From the NCBI RefSeq assembly GCF_047511655.1, contig NC_133394.1, positions 143,753,343 to 143,817,342 on the forward strand: a DNA stretch of 64,000 nucleotides, read 5' to 3'. Source of the stretch: Castor canadensis (lineage: Eukaryota; Chordata; Mammalia; Rodentia; Castoridae). Made by a program: the position numbers and the translations under genes. This document shows, piece by piece, positions 47,746-59,059 of this stretch. Position 1 is the first letter of the stretch. Every line of letters starts with the position of its first letter. The notes beneath the pieces were generated by a model. That model saw nothing but the letters and a program-made list of their open reading frames with translations, made no database searches and had not been told where the DNA came from.

Positions 47746-47899
47746 AGCCTATAAAGACATAAAAAATCCTGGAGACAAACAAAACTAAAATGAGAAAAAA
47801 AATTCTAAAAATAAATAAGATTAAAATCATACAGGTCAAATTGAGTAGGGAAGAGAAAAGCAGCAGAAGGTGACTTACAACTAGGATGGAGAACTAGGG

Positions 47900-47972
47900 G
47901 AAGCTCCCCTCCCCCTCCCCCTTCTCTCTCCTCCCCCTCCCCTTCCACCTCCCCCCACCCTCCCCTCCCCGG
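47900..47972 (+). repeat. C-rich pyrimidine tract
   Basis: A run of cccctccccc/cttcc blocks, about 70 bases. Confidence 0.85.
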
Positions 47973-49385
47973 GATCCAGCATGGAAGCAGCTCCCTGGCT
48001 GGCCTTCCTTCCGAGAGCTGATGGGTTTACAGTAAGAGGCTTGAGAGCCAGACGTGCTTAGGTGACATGTTCTTATTTGGTGTTTCTCTCGCAGGACCTG
48101 TAAATTCCCAAGTGGAGACTGTAAATGTTTCACTTGATGCTGATTAAATATGATGCGCTTATTAATTGAGTGCATGGTTCTCCTGGAGCCCATTCATCAC
48201 TTTCTTATTGGTCTCACGTGGGGAGGTCTGGAGGGCGGCTGAGGGCCACCCGTGTGGTGCTCCACAGCGCCTGGTGTCAAGAGCAGACTCCCAGTGCGGA
48301 CTGCACGCTCGCAAGGAGACCACTGCACATGCAGCTGTGCGTGGAAACTAAGCTGCGTGGAACAATTATCTGCTCTGAGCTTCATCTCTGAAATGAGGCA
48401 TGGCAGTAACAGAAGGAGACCTGTCTTCTCAAAGGCCACCTTGCTCACATGGAAAGTGGACGTCCTGTGGCAGAGTGTTTCAGATGTGTCCCCTTTTCTC
48501 TGGCAGGAGTGCCCATCCTGACCTTTCACAGGTGGGGGCTGCCTTTGGATCTTCCAGGTCTTCTCACGCTGGAAAGCTCAGGTGCTGGTCCCCCCGGGTC
48601 TCCAACCCAGCCCAGGGCCTCTGATCTCACACTGGGAGACCTCCCCTCACTTTGACCTCCACAGCCCTGTGTTATGAACCTCCCTTTGCCTCCCTCTCCC
48701 ACTGAGGCTGTTTTCTGGAGAAATCCCACATCTGGTTTCAGCATTTCCCAGTTGTTACATTTCTCCCTTCCTGCACCCAGCAGCTGACTGCTTCTAGCAC
48801 ACATCACAGCTGTGCCAGCTGGACTCACTTTGCTCGTCCATCCCCGGCTCCCCAAGGACAGTGCTGCTCCTGGCAGCCCCACTGTTACCCTGTAAATCCT
48901 CCTTCCCACCTCCTGCTGCCATTCCTCCTCCTCTGTCCCCAACCTCCAGCTGAACCCTCCCGGCCAGCCAGGGACCTCCTTCTGGATGGAGAAAACAGAT
49001 GGAGCCCCGTGAAAACTGGCTCATCCCTGCCCTGTCTTGTTTCTGGTTTTTCACAAAGGTTACATATGCATAAGACATTTTTTTTTTCTGCTTAGGATTT
49101 TTTTTTTCCTCCAGTAGGGTTTTAGTCAAAAGATAGGATTGTTTTCCAAAGGTTTTGAAAGAATTATCAAGTTGCCAGAAGGTTTTAAGGGCTTATATCA
49201 CCTCCAATAATTTGTTGAGTATTTAGAAATGAATAATAAATGACATCACATCACATTACTCTGCTAGTGACGTTGACTGTTTCCCCATTTTTTTTTTGTT
49301 TCCTTTTTTGAGGAGTTGGTCTGTGAAATGACTTTGCCTTGTGTATGCAGGAGTGTGGTAGTCTTTTTATTATTCATTTGACAAC
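47973..49385. other. Unique PROM1 intronic sequence
   Basis: GC content is higher around 48200-48950, with several short ORFs on both strands. None resembles a PROM1 exon or another known protein. Confidence 0.45.
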
Positions 49386-49387
49386 CC

Positions 49388-49605
49388 CAATTACTGGGGT
49401 CTGAACTCAGGGCCTTGTGTTTGCAAGGCAGGCGCTCTAACACTTGAGCCACACTGCCAGCCCTTTATGCTTTAGTTTTTTTTCACATAGCGTCTCGTTT
49501 GCCTGGGGCTGGCTTTGGGCTGGGATCCACCTATTTATTCCTCCATAGTAGCTGGGATCACAGGCATGATTCACCACACCCAGCTTGTTGGTTGAGATGT
49601 CATCA
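49388..49605 (-). mobile_element. 5'-truncated trimeric SINE
   Basis: A reverse ID-like unit, the linker ctttatgctttagttttt and one full B1-like monomer are present. The junction cccagcttgttggttgagat follows, after which the outer monomer is cut short. Confidence 0.7.
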
Positions 49606-49934
49606 TGCTTTGTGCTGTCAGAGATCAATGGACTCTGCATCACGTGTTTACTGTGAATTGTCACTATTCGCTGAATTAGACCATTTGGCTTTGAGGAATA
49701 TGTAATTTAGAGGAGCTGGCTCATAGAAGAACTGATTGGACAAGCAAGTTGGAAGGACTTGGCTGTCTCCCAGCACACAGGGACGGGGTGTCTCCTTTGT
49801 CCTTCCAAACTGGATTGCTGGAGCTTGGAGTACAGTGGGAGCTCTGGTGTCACTGTGCTTTGATGACCAAGGAAAACAATTGTTAAGTTCTTCTTTGCAG
49901 TATTATTATTCACCGGAAACAGGACAGACATACC

Positions 49935-50027
49935 TTTTTTTAAATTTCCTTTATTCATATGTGCATACAATGATTGGGTCATTACTCCCCCCTTCCCCCC
50001 CTCCCCCTCCCTTTCCCCCCACCCCCT
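49935..50027 (-). mobile_element. Short 5'-truncated L1-like insertion with target-site duplication
   Basis: T8 then ttcctttattcatatgtgca and a C-rich run; reversed, this is an AATAAA-bearing 3' end with an A tail. Identical flanks cagacatacc lie at 49925-49934 and 50028-50037. Confidence 0.75.
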
Positions 50028-51025
50028 CAGACATACCTTTACATACTTTCACTTTACAAGAAGTATGTGTTCATATAAGATATTAAAAGAAAATAGTGTC
50101 TGTTTTCACCCACAGATAACGATTTACATTTTGCTTGACTGTTTTTCAGACTTTGTTTTAGATGGTTGGCTTGCAGAGCTGAAATCACTCCATTCCCATA
50201 CAGAATGAAAGCAGCAAGATATGACCTAGAAGGAGTAGACTGTAGGTCATCCGGCTTTGAACCATTGACTTGCAGGTCCCCTCTGTATGCAGTTATCTAG
50301 GAATGACTGCACTTGCAGGCTTAATGATTTTTTTTGTTGTTATAATAAATGAGATTTTAAAAAATAGGCCCCACATTTAAAAACACGCTGGAAGCTCACA
50401 CTTACAGCTACAGTTGGCTTATGTCAACTCTGCCATTGGAACACCTGTGTTTTAAAGTTCAAGAATAGTTTGGGGTGGGGTTTAACTTTGTCAGAAGCGC
50501 TTGACTGCTTACCTGACCCCACCTGAGGAAGTGAACATCACTCAGAAACTTCCTACACAAAACAAAACTTCTTAAGGATAGTTAAGAAGAATAAAAACCT
50601 TGTTTGTGTTTCTAGATTATTTTCCCCCCTCAAGGAAAATATCCCTGCCAAGAAGAATGTTTCTTTCTTAGATCTCATGTATGTGTTTTGGTGAGTGCTT
50701 GTGAGTTTTACTGAGTACTTGGCATAGGTGCATGTGGTGAGTTAGGGGTTGGGATTTACGTGGGAGAGACATTTCCTTCTTTAAGGAATGGCAGCCTCAC
50801 TGGTGAAGCAGACATGTATTTCCACTAAATAATAGTCTGGGGAACATGTAAGTCAGGAGATCACTAAATGTCACAAGTGAGTAATGGGTTGTAAATATTT
50901 AATGGTGGGGGCAGTTAACTGAGGACCTCCGGTTGTAATTTTGAAGGATGGGGGTTTGATCACTGGGGAAATACAGCAAACCTCAGAGGCATGTTATGGG
51001 ATCTGGCTGCATTAGAAGGGTTTTG

Positions 51026-51111
51026 CTTTTTTTTAGTGGGGCTGGAGTTTGAACTCAGGGCCTCACACTTGCTAGGCAGCACTCTACCAATTAAGCCATT
51101 CCACCAGCCTA
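51026..51111 (-). mobile_element. ID-like SINE with target-site duplication
   Basis: A T tract and a full reverse ID-like unit with no B1 half. Identical 12-base flanks agaagggttttg lie at 51014-51025 and 51112-51123. This shows that the ID-like unit also moves as a monomer. Confidence 0.92.
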
Positions 51112-51214
51112 AGAAGGGTTTTGTTTGAAGAAGACCTAATTGTGACAACCATCTGTTAACTTATTAACACCGATGGGGCATCTTGCTAAAGGGCTATGTG
51201 CACATTTTTTTTAA

Positions 51215-51325
51215 ATGAAGAATATTATCTCCGTTTTACAGATGAGAAAATTGAGGCTCAGGAAAGTAAATATCTTGTCAAGATCACACGCCATGATGTA
51301 TCAGACCTGACATTTGAGCTCTGAA
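51215..51325 (-). repeat. MIR fragment
   Basis: The segment cgttttacagatgagaaaat followed by tgaggctcaggaaagtaaat is a reverse MIR. Confidence 0.75.
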
Positions 51326-51702
51326 TCACCTGGCTTATGGTGACTATATAATTCATCATACGAACTATGGCATTTTAAGAGTAAAAGACACTGTTGGTCA
51401 TGATTATGCCAGGACAGGTGTGAGGCAGGACTGTTGGGACAAGCTAAGGTGCATGTCTGGTCACTCTGACACCAAAGCCTGTCCTCATTTTGATTTAGAT
51501 TGGAAGGCTCTGGTGACAATGTGAATAGCTTTCAAGACAATTAGTGCAGACTAACGTGATGGGAGATGCACTGTGTGTGGGTAGACGGCTCCGGTAGTGC
51601 TATGTAGTCCAGAAAGGAGTACAAGAGAGATGAAAGCCAAAGGAATAATCCGCAGGTGACCTAATTAAACGAGGGTTACATGTGATGAAGACCTGTGCTC
51701 GT

Positions 51703-51795
51703 TTCTGTTTCTTTGTTGGTATTGGGGTTTGAACTCAGGGCCTTGCACTTGATAGGCAGCTGCTCTACCAAATGAGTCATGCCTCTAGCCCTAAA
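51703..51795 (-). mobile_element. ID-like SINE
   Basis: A reverse unit (gggtttgaactcagggcctt, agctgctctaccaaatgagt). A long pyrimidine tract begins about 25 bases after its 5' end. Confidence 0.8.
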
Positions 51796-51819
51796 GATTT
51801 ATCTGCTCCTGGCTCCCCA

Positions 51820-51968
51820 CCTCTTTCCCCTTCTTCCCCCTCTCTCCTTCCTCCCTTCTTCCCTCCTTCCCTCCCTCCCTTTTTTCCTCCCTCCCTCCCC
51901 TCCCTCCTTTCTTTCCTTCCTCCTCCCTTCCTTCCTTCCTCCTCTTTTCTTTGTTTTGTTTTGTTTTG
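51820..51968 (+). repeat. CCTT-type tract with terminal (TTTTG)n
   Basis: About 130 bases of pyrimidine are followed by tttgt repeats, next to an ID-like SINE at 51703. Confidence 0.9.
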
Positions 51969-52049
51969 TCTTTCTTTTGGTGATAATTCTGTTTGAGCAA
52001 AAATCTGAATTGGGTGATGGAGTGTGAGGGAAGTCCAATTTCTTCTAAC

Positions 52050-52330
52050 TTGAAAAATTTTGAAATTTCTCACAACTAGAAAAAAGAATATGATGAATTC
52101 TTGTGAACCAGTTGCCTAGAGAAAAATTACCTGGCTTTGTCAGTTTCCTTCATCTGTTCTCTTTCCTTTCTTTTATCTTTGCATTTTTCTTTGCTGAAGC
52201 ACTTAAAGCAAGCCCAAGTGTACCATCATTCTCCTAAGAAATCATTCTGTCTAAGAAATCTGGGCACTTCCTACTTCCCACAACGTCATTACCAAGTCAC
52301 CAAACTTAATAAGAATTTTGGTTTTTTACT
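52050..52330 (+). repeat. Ancient LINE fragment
   Basis: The sequence gaattcttgtgaaccagttg with gctgaagcacttaaagcaag appears to be a third copy of the same old LINE region. Confidence 0.35.
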
Positions 52331-53024
52331 ATTAAGTTTAATACTCATATCGTCTCAATTATCTTTTTGTGTTTCCTTTTTTTTCTTGAGTCAGAATCCC
52401 AAGAAGGAAGGAAGGAAACCATAAAACATTGTGACTCTGCAAAACTGAGTCAAAAAGTTCTGAACCTGACACACCAGGAAAATTGCTTACCTGGCTTACT
52501 AGATTTTGAAAGTAGAGCTTGGAAGAGGAGACGTGATTGCAGAGAAAGATGGATGGGGCCCAAGTTATATTTTGAATAATTGCAAATCTTTAGCAATGCT
52601 GCAGCAACAGTACAGATGAACACTTGCTGTTCTTTGCTTAGAATTATATTTTGCCATGCCATTAAATATGTCAGCATGCATAACCAAAGTCTCCTACAGA
52701 GCCATGTGCAAATATGACTCTTGGGACAATTAGAATTACTATAGTGCTTTTCTCTATCTGATGGTGCCTATTCTCAAAAACTCTTAATGATTTGTAGTTT
52801 TTATTGAAATTAACTATTTTACCAGGGACACTACATATGGTATACATCCCAGTCTACTCTGTCAGGAGGCACGGGATGTCAGTTTGTCCCATAACTGGTG
52901 AAATTAAGTTTCATTATTTAATTAAGGTGGTAGCCTCCAGATTTTTCCATGTCTGCCCTGTTTCCCGACAGTCATTTGCCTAGTGCTTTTTAGGGGCCAT
53001 AGGTTTTTTGCTTTAATCAGTTAC

Positions 53025-53406
53025 CGCTGCTATAGTTTGGATCTTCAGTGTTCCCCAAAGGCCTATGTGTTCAGGGCCTGGTCCCAGAGTGGTGTTAATG
53101 GGAGGTGGCAGAACCTTTAAGAGGTGGCGCCTAGAGGAAGGTCTTCAGGTCACTGGGGGATATACCTTTGAAGGAGATTGTAGGACCCTGACCCCTCCCT
53201 CTCTCTTTGCTTTCTAGCCATGAGGTAAACAGCTTTGCTCTGCCGTGTGTTCCTGCCAGCTGTTCTGTCTATTTAAGGATATAAAATAATGGAACCAACC
53301 AGTCATGGACTGGAACCTCCAAACCTGAGAGTCAAAATAAACTTTTTCTCAATAAGTTGATTATCTCAGGTATTTTGTAATAGTGCTGGGAAGCTGACTA
53401 ACACAA
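53025..53406 (+). mobile_element. MaLR LTR (MT/ORR1-like)
   Basis: The pattern is ctgctatagtttggatcttc, gggaggtggcagaaccttta, gagagtcaaaataaactttt (carrying the AATAAA signal) and a terminal agctgactaacaca. Confidence 0.75.
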
Positions 53407-53409
53407 TCA

Positions 53410-53490
53410 CTATTTTGTTTTTTGGTTTAAACTTGGCCTCATTCTTGCTAGGCCGATGCTCTACCACTTGAGCCACTCCACCAGTCCTAC
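53410..53490 (-). mobile_element. ID-like SINE abutting a MaLR LTR
   Basis: A reverse unit (gatgctctaccacttgagcc, actccaccagtcc) follows the LTR end within a few bases. Confidence 0.7.
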
Positions 53491-54439
53491 AGTCTCTATT
53501 TTGGTTGTAAAATGGTTATGTTCTAGTTCTTTCATTGCTTTTCTGCTGTATCAGGAGAGTTTTGGTACCAGGTGACAGGAATAGGGGAGCCTGCATATCT
53601 CTGCTTCCCAACAACCTCATGGTAATTTTGTGAGTGCTCCAAGCAGAGCTCAGGATTCTGGATTCCATGGGAAGGCAGTGAGGAAGGCTGGAGATGCGGG
53701 CACCACAGGAGGAGGAAAAACTGAGTAGGCTTTCTACAGAAAGCCCAGGTACCTTGGCAGGGGGGTCACATGGTCCTAAACCACTCCTGTTCATCCTGAC
53801 ACTGGGTTTCCAGCTCAAAGCCAGTATTTAGGTATGAAAAGGGATCTTACAGAGGTTGTTTTATTTTGAAATGGAAAGCTGGTGGCCTCCAGGCATTTCC
53901 CTCCCTTCCTTTTCTTTTGGAGTTCTGTTTTGTGACTTTAAGAAAAGCAAATAGGATGACATCACATTTGTCCTGGACTCCAGGAAGTTGTTTTAGGGCC
54001 ACCAAGCTTTTATTAATCCCAGTGTCGTTCTGAATGTCTCATGCTACTCTTGATACTGCCACACGGAATAATGGGAGACTGTTTAAATTCTGGTTCACTA
54101 AGCTAGAGGGTCAGAAGCCTGGTCCCTGCTTGCTTGTCTGAGGGAAAAATTATTTCGTGTCCAAAGACAGATTTTGCATTTTGACTACCTGGCCAGTTAA
54201 CCACAATGGCTGTGCTACTGGTCACAAAGGAGGGACCTTGTCTGGGGTCTGAACTCTCAGATGTACCCTGATGAGGTCTTCCACTTCCACGTGACTTGTG
54301 CTCAAAACCCTGTACTCGGCACTTTGGCACTTTATGACATGAAGTCAGCTCATCCTGTGCTCAGTGAGGCCCCGGCACACAGCAGGCTCATCCTTTTCCT
54401 CACAGAATGGTGGAAATTTAGAACGCTTAAGAAGTTATG

Positions 54440-54600
54440 AGCTAACTATTAGTTGATGGTTCCTAGTCCTGAACAGGTCATTACTGATTACTGATTACTT
54501 GGCATTTGCAGATGAGGAAACCGAGGCCCCTGTGGTTAAGCCACCTGCCCAAAACTACACCATTATTATACGGCAGGATTGGAATTCCCTGCTATTAATG
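54440..54600 (-). repeat. MIR fragment
   Basis: The segments gcagatgaggaaaccgaggc and ttaagccacctgcccaaaac are a reverse MIR. Confidence 0.7.
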
Positions 54601-54642
54601 GTACGCTAATTGCCTGTCTTTCCTTTTCTCCCATCTTGGACT

Positions 54643-54756
54643 TTTTGTTTTATATATGTTTTTAAAAATGGTTTTTTTCTGGAAGTACTGGGATTTGAAC
54701 TCAGGGCCTTAAGCTTGCTAGGCAGGTACTCTACCACTTGAGCCACTCCACCAGCT
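54643..54756 (-). mobile_element. ID-like SINE with target-site duplication
   Basis: A T/A-rich tail and a reverse ID-like unit (gggatttgaactcagggcct, ctctaccacttgagccactc). Flanks catcttggact lie at 54632-54642 and 54757-54767, identical over 11 bases. Confidence 0.9.
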
Positions 54757-54814
54757 CATCTTGGACTATTTATTAAAGTGGCGACAATGAATTGCAGTTC
54801 CTTAAATATACCGT

Positions 54815-55045
54815 CTCATGCTCCCGTAGCCTCACACCTGCTGCTCCCTGTCTCTGGACTTCCTCCTTCCATTGATACTTTGGCCATTGTACTCCTCTCA
54901 TAAGACACAGCCTGCACATCGTCTGTTCTGGTTAGTGTGTCCTTGCTCCTCACCACTGCCTGCACTGGCCTGCTGGGGTTGAACTTGTGAGTTTGTGTCT
55001 TCTCAGAGACTGGGAGCCCATTGAGTACAGGTGGCACCTTTTCAG
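54815..55045 (+). repeat. L2 3' region
   Basis: A CT-rich stretch ends in gagactgggagcccattgag, as in L2 termini. Confidence 0.55.
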
Positions 55046-55349
55046 CTCTGTAGCTTCACCATCCAGCACTGGGTCTGGGTCTTCTTGGGGCCTATTAACA
55101 TCTTGGAGAATGAAAGTTGGATCATGCCATTATATATGTGAGGGAACTTAGGCCCCAAGAGGGTAAGTAGAGTCAGTAAATGGAGGACCACAAGTAAATC
55201 CCAGCTATGATTTAATCTGTTACTGACTGTGAGCAGATGTTTTGGCAATATTTATCTTGGATTGAAAAGCCCAGCGAAATCTCTATTCATGGCCTTCTGC
55301 TGCAGCTGTACAGCCACTGCCACCACCACCTTTGGAATGTTTGCTTTGT

Positions 55350-55680
55350 GTTAAGATGCTGTTCCAAGTGTTACGTGCGTTATTTCTATTGCTTAGAATG
55401 ATCCTGCAAGGCAGGTATTACCTCTCTGTGAATTCAAGTAAATGACTGAGGTTTCTTCACATGCAAAAAGGTGGCCAGGGGAGATCTGGACTTGAAATCC
55501 ACTCAGTGTGTAGTAGAAAGAGCAATGGGTGTCAGTCATCATTCAGACCATCCTGAGTGTGGGTTCCTGCCCAGCTCACTAGGCAGCAGTTGCTCCCTAT
55601 TTTGGAGGTGAAGACGTTGAGGCCCAGAGAGTGCTTGCTGTTGAAGCCATAGTCAAACCAGCTACATAGCCTGTTGATGC
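55350..55680 (-). repeat. Two MIR-like fragments
   Basis: The first (atcctgcaaggcaggtatta) and second (ggaggtgaagacgttgaggc, ccagagagtgcttgct) segments both look like reverse MIR cores. Confidence 0.55.
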
Positions 55681-55937
55681 TGGAGGCAGAGCTGGAAGCC
55701 AGTTCTGGCTGATTACATATTGCTTGCTCTTCCTGCCCTGCCAACCTGCCAACAGTGCTTGGCTTGGTGGGTGACTGGAGGTGCACAGCAAATGGTCTCT
55801 TCTCTCCCCTCACCTTCCTCTGAGGCCCGCTGAGAAAGAGTGAAAGGGGGAGTTGCATCCACAGGTCAGGGACTTGAGCAGACCAGGATGGGTTATTCTG
55901 TTATTTACAGAATTGACACTGGACTAGTGTTTGGTTA

Positions 55938-56186
55938 AAAAATCTATTTTCATACATGAGTACAAAATATTTCCACTACATTTGCCCTCCTACACCCTTT
56001 CCTTATATCCTCCCCCACCCCCACTGGTACCAAAATGAGACATGTTGACACTATTCCAGAAATGGGGGAAGGGAGATAAAGGAGAATGATGGAGGGGGTG
56101 AATTTAACTATGATAAATTATAAGAACTTTTGTAAATGTTACAGTGTACGCCCAGTATAGCAATAATAAGATAATAAAAAAAACCT
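55938..56186 (+). mobile_element. L1 3' end fragment, possibly composite
   Basis: The last half (ttaactatgataaattataa, gaacttttgtaaatgttaca, A8 tail) is a plus-strand L1-like 3' end. The first half (ttcatacatgagtacaaaat plus C-rich sequence) resembles the element at 49935 in the opposite sense, so the copy may be inverted or composite. Confidence 0.5.
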
Positions 56187-56189
56187 ATC

Positions 56190-57280
56190 TTATCTGTCAG
56201 TCTATCTATCTACCTGTGAATTAATTTAAAGAGAGTAGAACGTTCTTATTCAGCACGATTGTCACCAGTAGTTGGTAGGTTTTCCTTTTATGATAAATAG
56301 TGTACTACACGTTCTACACAAACTATGGTAAAACCTGATTTACACTTCCTGGAGCTAGGATTTTTAACTTTATTGTCTTAAGAACTATGTCTTCTTTATG
56401 TTCCCCTCCACACTTTTTTTTGTTGAAGGTGGGAGGGAGATAGAAGAGTATAGCAAGAAAATTATTTTATTGAAAACATTAAAATTTTTTTTTTAAAAAT
56501 TCAAATCAACTCGAACTATTTATACCCTCCTCCCCCGCGGCCCCAATCCCACACTTTGTCCCTGTGAGGCTGTTGTCACATAGAACAAAGTGGGGTTCAG
56601 TGGATTCACATTCCCACAGTGCTGTCATTAAGATCACATGACCTTTGGTCAAAACGTAATTCAAACCATATGCCTTTCAAATTCTCCAGGCACACTTTTC
56701 CAGAGGAAGAGCAGAGACAAAGGCTGTAAATAGAATTTCACTTTCCAGTGAAATAGAATTTCACTGTAGGGAGGAAATACAAATGTTTTGGCAGTGGTCC
56801 TCCTCCTCCTCTCCCTGGCTATGGGGGAGCCAGATTCTCTGCAGTTCCCTCCCTGGGAGGCCACCTAGCCCAGCACTTACCTGAAAGGCAGCTTTGCCAA
56901 GGATTCCTGGTTCCAGGAGACCTCAGAAGTCTTGCTGAGGGAGGCCAGAGCACCTGCTAGCTTCCTCTACTGGAACTGGAAATGATTGAAGGGTAGTACT
57001 GCTCATGACAGCCTGGGCATATCACATGCTCAGTGGGTCCAGGTAAAGAAATCGCCATGTGTGAGCACATGGCTGGCAGAGAGCCAAAAGGGCCAGGCTG
57101 GTCCCTGAGGCTCCCTCAGAATAGCTTCCTCTGCAGTGACTTTTCTGAGTTAGTGCCAGGCTGTAAATTCTAGTAAGAGCCAACACACAAGGCAAGCAGT
57201 CCAGTTAATGAAAGGAAAGGAACTAGAAAGTGTCGTGCTGACAGCTGTCAAGATGGAAGAAATCACAAAGGTGTTCGAAT
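56190..57280. other. Mostly unrecognised intronic sequence
   Basis: A short local duplication, tttcactttccagtgaaatag with gaatttcac repeats, occurs near 56735-56768. Nothing else is recognised. Confidence 0.4.
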
Positions 57281-57382
57281 TATTATTTTTTAGGCAGGGT
57301 CTCGCTATGTTCACATCGGTCTTGAACTTCTAGGCTCACTTAATCCTCCTGTCTCAGTCTGTTGAGTGCTGGGACTTCAGGT
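57281..57382 (-). mobile_element. B1-like SINE fragment
   Basis: The + strand reads ggcagggtctcgctatgttc then cttgaacttctaggctcact and ends tgagtgctgggacttcagg, a reverse 7SL-derived monomer. Confidence 0.65.
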
Positions 57383-58238
57383 GGGCCTCCTTGAATCCAG
57401 TTTTGGCTTTGTATTTTAGATAAAGGAAAAGAGGCTCCTTTAACCAAAATATTTGGTTATGCTCTTGGAGGTGGAGGGATACATTTGATAAGTCTGATAA
57501 ACCTGACTTGGCTTCTAAGTGACCGAAGCATTGTTCCTTTTTATTAAACGTCAAAGCAAAGCGTTTAGTTAGTTGGCGTGAGGATTTCAGTGGGTCCATC
57601 AAAACATTTCATTTTGTTCCATGAAACTGAAAAGCAGACTTGGAGCAGGAAGTGATTGTCCTAACTCCAAAGGGGCTCAGGGAATGAGCCCAAGAGTGGC
57701 AGGTCAAGTTCATTCCATTGCAAATGACGGCAGACACATCTACATCAGATCACTTGAAGGATGGGATTAGTTTTTTTTGCTTGTTTATTGTTTCCCTAAA
57801 ATGTGACACTTAAACCTTTCAAGTGACACAATTCTCTAGTTCTGTCATTCTTAATGGAAATTTTTTAAGTCAGCACATTCCAAACATTGTCTTTTGGGGG
57901 AGTGTTTAAAGGTGAACTGTTAAGATAAGTTGTCTTCAGAGACTCTGTGTGGTCTCCTCTCCTTGCACTACCTGGGCTCTGGTCGCTGTCCTTTGCTTGG
58001 TGTTGGTTCAAGTTGTCAAGAGTTGGTTAAGGGTAGTTTATGCCCCCACTCTGAAACAGAGCTTTCTCAGAGACATTCTGTCCTGTTAGCTACGGCTCTG
58101 TTTTCTTACAGGAAACAGACCTGACTCAGAGTGATTGAAAGTTTTCTGTGCCAACTCAGCCAGGTTTTAGAACCCAGTGACTTACTCAAACACTAATCTA
58201 GGTATTTGGGTGAGGTTAGCATTTACAGTTAGTTAACT

Positions 58239-58319
58239 ATTTACTTATTTAAGTGATGGGATTGAACCCAGGGCCGTGTGAATGCTAAGTGTGCACTCTT
58301 AGCACTGAGCCCCCAGCCT
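58239..58319 (-). mobile_element. ID-like SINE with target-site duplication
   Basis: A reverse ID-like unit (gattgaacccagggccgtgt) ending cccccagcc. Flanks tacagttagttaact (58224-58238) and tacagttaattaact (58320-58334) differ at one base. Confidence 0.88.
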
Positions 58320-58451
58320 ACAGTTAATTAACTGTAAATAAAGGGCATTACCCGCGATCATGAAGGTGGGCTTCATCCAATGAGTTGAAAGCTTTAGCTG
58401 GGCAAAAATTAAGGTTTCTTGAGGAAGAAGAAATTCCGCCTCAAGACTATA

Positions 58452-58584
58452 GCATTGCTGGTGGAGCGGCTCAAGTGGTAGAACACCTTCCTAGCAAGCT
58501 TAGCAATCATGAGGACCTGAGTTCAAGCCCAAATGCCACCAAAACCAACTAACCAAACAAACAAACAAACAAACAAAAAAAACC
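58452..58584 (+). mobile_element. ID-like SINE with AAAC-repeat tail
   Basis: A plus-strand unit (ctggtggagcggctcaagtg, gtagaacaccttcctagcaa) has a short internal duplication of agcttagca type and an expanded (AAAC) tail. Confidence 0.8.
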
Positions 58585-58969
58585 TGTAGCATCAAATCCT
58601 GCCGGAATCACCAGCCTGCCCTATAGATTTCAGACATCAGCAAGCACAGTCTTAAGGCAAACCTCTGCTATTTATATCTGTATCCATAAATCTGCAGCTC
58701 TATTTCTTCATTGGTTCTGTCTTTCAGAAGCACTTTGATAGATGCAGGCAGTTCTTCCCAGAGTGTGAGCTTGGGGAAGAACGAGATCAATGCTGGGTCC
58801 CCTGAATCCTGACGCTCAGTATGTGATCTGAGAGTGCTGCACTGCTCTGAAGCGCCTGCATTGAGTGTGGCCGTTGTGGTTGTGAGCTGATGAGGCCATT
58901 CTCACTTACCTTGAGCTTGTGGTTGGAACTGGGATGGCTAACACAAATCTACTTTTATTTTTATAACTG

Positions 58970-59054
58970 TTTTTCCTTGTGGTGCTTGAGATCGAACCCA
59001 GGACCTGGAACATGTTAGAGAGGGGTGTGCCGCTGAGCCACCCCCTCAGCCTAC
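58970..59054 (-). mobile_element. ID-like SINE
   Basis: A reverse unit (gagatcgaacccaggacctg, tgccgctgagccaccccctc) with a more typical ID sequence than the gagttcaaac-type copies. Confidence 0.7.
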
Positions 59055-59059
59055 AAGTG

